7,198 nt of DNA from JACRJW01 sp964359095 (GTDB lineage: Bacteria; Patescibacteriota; Patescibacteriia; UBA9934; GWF2-40-263): contig CAYHRJ010000049.1 in assembly GCA_964359095.1 (NCBI GenBank), positions 1-7,198 of the forward strand. The letters run 5' to 3'. The notes below the pieces were generated by a model. The model saw only the letters and a list, made by a program, of their open reading frames with translations, had not been told where the DNA came from and searched no databases. Both the position numbers and the translations under genes were made by a program. Of this stretch, positions 1 through 6,000 are shown one piece after another (position 1 is the stretch's first letter; each line of letters opens with the position of its first letter).

Positions 1-3000
1 CAATATCCGCACAGTAATACGTATCCTGCGGCGCGTACCCAGCCGAGGTGTACTTGCCGTACAGGTCTGTTGAACCTGCGAGCTGATCAACAGGCAGCCA
101 ACTTAAGCACGCCTGGTCCTCTGTCTCTGCGGAACCGCGGGTCTGGATGGAAGTGTCTTTTTCAATGCAATACCCTTCCCAGCCGTACATGGTGCTCACT
201 CCGCTGAAGGCCGAGCAGGTTCCTGTTTGGGTTAAAATGGAACAATTCGCATCCGTAACGCAACCGATACCGGCCACAGGTCCACCGGAACAAATGCCAC
301 CTAGAACATCACCCAATATGCTTATCGTGGCAGCACCTGTTCCAGCCTCATAATAACGATACGTCGAGCCCTCGCCGTATTCGACCTTGTCGTAACTACA
401 GTCACAATCGACAGGCTCTCCGTCCACATCCAAACCACAGACGGTGGAATCATTGAAACCGCCTAGATAATTGTATGGCATTGAGTACCAAGAGGAAGGT
501 TCATCGATTGGTGTCGCGAACGATGCGTCTGATGGAGATTCTGTTGATTCGACAATCCCATTTTCATCAGAGTCAAGATTGCTAAACGTCTTCCACGTAT
601 CCACGACGCTCGTCGAGAACGGTGAGTCGATTTCTGGGTACCCACGACACGTCATCTCACGGCCGCTGGTGACTTCCCCACCGCTGACTGCAAGCGCATC
701 GGCATAGCCATCGCCGTTGGCGTCGCGGATGTCGGAGAGACAGCGGTTGTTGAAGCAGGAACCGGTGGTGGATGTGGCGGCAGGGACACAACTAGCTCCG
801 TAGCCAACAGCCAAACAATCTGCACTTTCTACGCACGCTTCTCGAGTCTCTGTGTTGTCAGTCAAGTTATCAACACACACATACTGCACAGGATCGCAGT
901 AGTCCGTCTGAAGTCCACTATCTGTCGTCGTGTTTTCACAGTCCGTATTGGTCCCATCGGCTGCATTGTTATCTGGATTACACGAACAATCTGAAGTATC
1001 ACAATTCGCTGTTCCTGTCGCCTGACAGTATCCAACCACACACACATCAATCTCTGCACAATCATCTTCTGACGCACACGCGGAGCCAGAATCCTCACAC
1101 GTTCCCACCGTGCACGATCCTCCGTTGCCATCGCCAGCTTCGGTTGAGTCACATGATCCTGCGTTGTAGACGAGACGGTAGTCTGTATCGGAATTATTCT
1201 CACATGGATAGTTGCAGAATTTATTTGTACATACGCCTGCATAAGAGGCACAATCTGCGTTAGATGTACACTCCACGTCTGAAACTCCGCAATCTTCGTA
1301 GGTGTTGCAGTACAAAGGAAGTCCAGCACCGTTGGTCAAATCTGGCAAAATGCCAATCGGCTCAACACACACCGTCTGCGGCTCAAGGTTGAACTGATCG
1401 TACAACTCAACTGGAAGCTGGTTAGGAACACTTCCTCCTGACCACTCTTCGCCGTACCAGTTCACGTCGCGCGAGGAATAGCGGAGAGCGCTCAAAATTT
1501 CTGGTTCGCCTTCGTCCCACTGCGAACACGTCGTTTCGTCGCCTTGATTGCTGCCTTCCACACACAAGTTGATCGAGTCACAAATCGTGTCGTAGGTTGA
1601 GGTACTGGTGTTCCAGCTGGTGCGCGAGCTTTCACACGCAAGCCACGCCGCACACGAACGATCACGGTTCACTTTGATCACTTCGTTTACGTCGTCGTCC
1701 AAGGCGTAGGTATCAGAAACGTCCGAACAGGATCCTGTTGCCTCCTCGCCCAAATCCGTTGTGAGCACGGGACAGTCCTCATCCACCAGACAGGAACGTT
1801 CAAAGTACCCGAACACCGCAAATGTGGAGGAGGGCGTATCGATCGCATCACCTGCTCCAACCGCGTACGCACAGCGACGTGCACACAAGTCGACCGTGTC
1901 GCTTGAAAGCTCAAACAGATCCGCGTTTGCGGACGAAATCGTAAACTCTCCACCCTCGTCAATCTCACAATCAACAGGGTCTTGAAGAGAATTTTCTGCT
2001 TCTCCAAAGAAGACGTCGGCGTGAATGGAAACGACATAGCTGGCTCCCGCGTTGTAGCTGAGCTCTGACTCGGTTGTGTTGTTGAACAGCGCACAACCAA
2101 ACTTCTGACTGACTTGGCCGTTACAGCGCTGGTTGTCCGTGAGCGTGTCCTCGCTCAGCAGATCATCGTTGGTGAAATAGTAGGATGTTCCATTTTCGTT
2201 GAGCCCTCCGCCCGTGTCCACCACATCCACAAACTCGGTACACAAATCATACGCATCTTCACATGCGCCGACCCAGTTGTCATAGTCGTCGTCTCCATTC
2301 ACCCACACACCAAATTCATCGCCATTGATCAAGTAGGAGTCATCCACGTCTGGATCAAATGTGCCATCGAGAACTCCAGCGACCGCCACATCTGTCCAAT
2401 CACACGGCTCGGTGGTGCCTGTTCTAAACCAACCTGAGTATTCCTGGTTGTCGATGGTGATGGAACTTTGATATTCACACGTCTTGTCCAGTGGATCTTT
2501 GAAATAAAAATTTCCGTCTTGTGTCGATTCCCATTCCTCGCAGAATAATTCTTCATCGCTACAGAGCAGTGTGTCGTAATCCGCGGGAAGGTTCACGTAA
2601 TACACGGACTCAAAGCTGTCGACCTCTGTCTGGTCTTGATTGAAGGTCGCCGCACCAAGCTCCTGACAACCCATAGCTTCTTCATCACACTCGTAGGTAT
2701 CGTCAGCGACAAGATAGACCGGCGCGTCGGCAGGAACGACAACAGTCTCAGGCCCAAAGATAATCGCGAAGGTGTCGAGCAGGATCGTCTCAAGCGGCAG
2801 TGGTTGTTCAAGTACGGTCTCTACGTCAAACGTACAGTAGGACTGGCCTGAGGAAATCGTGCAATACTCGACTCCATCAATTTCACAGGTCGTGTTGGAT
2901 GAAACCGTGTCGTCATCCGTAAAATCAAGGTCATCGTAAGAATACATGCACCGTGCATTGTAGACTTCCTGGTAGCTAGAGTCTGAATTACCCGTGTCAA

Positions 3001-6000
3001 AGAATCCTTCGCAGCCAACAACATCCTCAGAACACAGGCTGGTGAACTGATACAGATTCGCATCGTTTCCATTTTGATCTGTGTACGCTTCGCAGCCAAG
3101 ATAGTACTGGTCAGACTCAACGCCATCGGCGGTTGCGTCACACGTGGAAGGCACAACCCAAGAATCTTTGATGATCGTGATGTCCTCCTCGACTTGCTTG
3201 AGTGTGATGTTGTCGATGTACGCCTCTACACCTGCGGCAACGGCAAATCTGAGAACAGCGTTCTCATCAAAGGTTGTGTAGCTACTCGTGTCCAGCGGTC
3301 CCAGAGAGTAGAGCTGCCAGGAGCCGGTGAGTTCAATCTCTGTAAGATCAGCGGCAGTCGAAATGGTGTCATCAGGATCCACCATGTCGTGAATGACTCC
3401 TGCACCGCCTTCTTCTTCAAATGACACTAACAGATTCCCTGATCCCTTGGCCCAGAAGTCCACGACAAATGTCTTCCCACCCACGAGAGAATCTGCGAGC
3501 GTACTACAGCTTTCTTCACCGTCTTCGATCGTACATTCCTCGTCCGCAGATCCATCGCCGTCGACATCATTGTCGACATCACATCCAGTATCACCGATCG
3601 TTCCTCCGTTGCTGGTACACGCCGGAGAAGTTGCAACGGCATCTGCTGCTTCATCATACGTTTCTGTTCTGTCTGTGGCAAAATAAATCTGAATCGTTTC
3701 AAATCCAGCCAAACCTCCAGTCGCGCCTACGTAGAGTGAGTGACCTTCTGTTGCCACGGATTCGTTGCTAATGGAAAGACTCGATGTCGCACTGGCTCCT
3801 TCGTAGATCACGTAATCATCATACGTCCCATCTTCAAACGTCTCGGATAAAATCGTCGTGGCATTGCGTCCTGTGCCACCTGTGTATTCGCGGCAACCGC
3901 TTTGCGCCGCAGGACACTCCGTGCTTTCCTCCGCGAGAGCGTAATACCGACAGAACCCTTGTGCGGTCCAGTATCCGCCGGAGTCCTCACAATCCGTTTT
4001 CGTGGACTCGTCCTTGCGATACGGCGCACATTCATCGGAAATAGAAATCGTGTCTGGATATTCGCGGTAGTGAATGTTTCCTGATGTCGCATCGAAAAAC
4101 TCGCGGCAGTCTGGGTTGTCAAAAATGTCATCGTGCTCATCACAATCCTCGTTGGTCCATACGTCTCCATACATGTTCGCATAGATATCACTGCATATAA
4201 CCTGATCTTCAGAGGTCATCTCCACGTGAACGCATGGAGCCAAACTAGGTGAAGCCTCGCTGACGCCAGAATTGGTAAATAATCCTGTTGGAGCTTTAAC
4301 ACCAGACTCGAGCAAGTACCATGTTTGCAATTGATATCCTTCGTTATCCGAACCTTCCCAGGTAAAAAATGTCGCTGAAACGGAATGTTCTGTTGCATCG
4401 CTGTCGACGATATCTTCACTCAAACAGAAACGCAAATCAGAATAGTATTCTGTTCCCTCACCTCCTGCATCAACCGCATCAAGGTTGGTGTAGGAATCAC
4501 AACCAACGTACTGTGAAGAACACGCGCTCGCGCGATCGGCAATAAAGTAAAGTGGAAATTCTTCCGAATCATAATCTGTGGCTTCCTGCTTATAGGTGGT
4601 ATAGCCCACGCATTCCTCGGGACATTCGTCGAGTTCAGAAATGATCGCTGGCACGTCAGGATCACCATCTTCTGGCGTATAAAGATTACAGCCGACTTCT
4701 TGGGCGTTACACACTTGAGAGTAGTCGTCGCACTCTGCAGGATCTGTTTCATCACCAGTACAACCAAGATAATCAGGAGCGACCTGATAAAACACTCCTG
4801 TCGAGCTCGTGCTGTAACCTTCGGTAAAATCATTCACGTCTTCGCCAAGTTCAAGTTGAACAGCGTCAAACAAAATTTCATCCGAAGTAATGGAGAGTAA
4901 CCCCTGCGCGACATCTTCAGGAGTGGTGAACGTACAATCGTACTGTGTCCATGTGGTGCTCGTGGTTGAGACACTGACTGAATAAGAAGAGGTGCCCGGT
5001 GTACAATCTCCGCCATAGGAAGTTCCCGCAACGACAACGGCCACGCCGTACTGGTCAGACAAAGACAAAGAAACAGATGCGGTTCCAGTCGAAGAATCGT
5101 CTGCTCGTCCCTGAAAACTCAACGTGTAAAAATTGTTTGGTGAGAGCGAAACGTATTGCTCAACAATGCTTGAGTCTGTACTGAAACTAAAACTTCCATA
5201 CACCGCATCAGCTTCGGTCATGGTCTGCGTGGATGTCGTATCTGTGGTTGCATTGATCCAGTCGTCTGGAAAAGTATCATCGTCTTCGTCGTCTTCAAAA
5301 CTTGGATTCTGAATGTGGTTCAAGACGATGTCATCGTCAAATTCGTTCAGCTGCGTACAGCCCGTGTCATCTTCTGAACACTCTGAAGCCTCGTTGGTCA
5401 GATAGATACGATCTTCGTAGGCATAGGATGTGTAGGTATACACCTCCGCGGAATCCGAGGTGTATGTATAGGTACCAGCGGACGACGTTGCTGAACCCTC
5501 AAGATACTTCCAATCTGCCTCGTGCGCACTGGTCGTGTATGTTTCCCCATCTGGGAGCCACTCGTAGCTATCATCCTCTTCATCATCGACTGTTCCCGCG
5601 TCTTCGTAGTGCTTCTGCGTGGAATACCAACGGCATCCTGCGTTGTCCGCATCACACACACTGTAATCAACCGTACTCACGAGATACTCCCCTTGATCGC
5701 CAGAAAAACTATTTTCAAATGCAAGACACGTGGCATATTCCGCTGGACACTCTTCTCCGCGGAAACGCCAGACGTTTTCTTCTCGCACGCAGTAGCCGTA
5801 GCCGTCGGAACACTGTCCGTCGTTGTCCTCTCCGATACAGCTTGGGGAATCCACGCAAGAACTCGTGCGTCCTGGAGTCAAACCACTCAAACGAATTTCT
5901 CCAGGAGCAGTGGCACGACATTGTGTATCGGGATACTTCAACACCCAGCTGGGATCGATTAAGTGACACCATCGGTTGTCGTCATTGCTCGCGCTGGCCG

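Larger units (their letters stand above)
2093..5749 (-). repeat. Dispersed Cys-pair protein repeat, C-x5-G-C-x2-[Y/L/F]
   Basis: Seven strict copies share C-x5-G-C: 5633-5656, 5357-5380, 4688-4711, 4499-4522, 3893-3916, 3011-3034 and 2666-2689. Relatives that keep the seven-residue Cys spacing but lack the Gly lie at 5726-5749, 4709-4732, 2540-2563 and 2240-2263. Shorter relatives end in YLGC or KFGC (near 4761, 3093 and 2094). Several copies share a lead-in of the form [IVL]-Y-[LF]-x-[AT]-[DN], 8-10 residues before the first Cys. The copies diverge at DNA level and alternate with the sandwich domains. Confidence 0.75.

Noticed and set aside
862..1329. Minus-strand open frame of 155 codons in another frame
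   Set aside because: It overlaps the Cys-dense segment of the main frame, and its translation shows no domain pattern. It is an out-of-frame shadow.
1181..3868. N-x-S/T sequons (for example at residues 1112, 1435, 1706 and 2002) as glycosylation sites
   Set aside because: The motif is expected by chance in an Asn/Ser/Thr-rich protein, and there is no evidence of an oligosaccharyltransferase in the window.
5522..5962. Plus-strand open frame of 146 codons with hydrophobic stretches such as VAIILFIID
   Set aside because: It lies antisense to the conserved WCHLIDP and GYGYC block. The hydrophobicity comes from complementing Asp/Glu codons.
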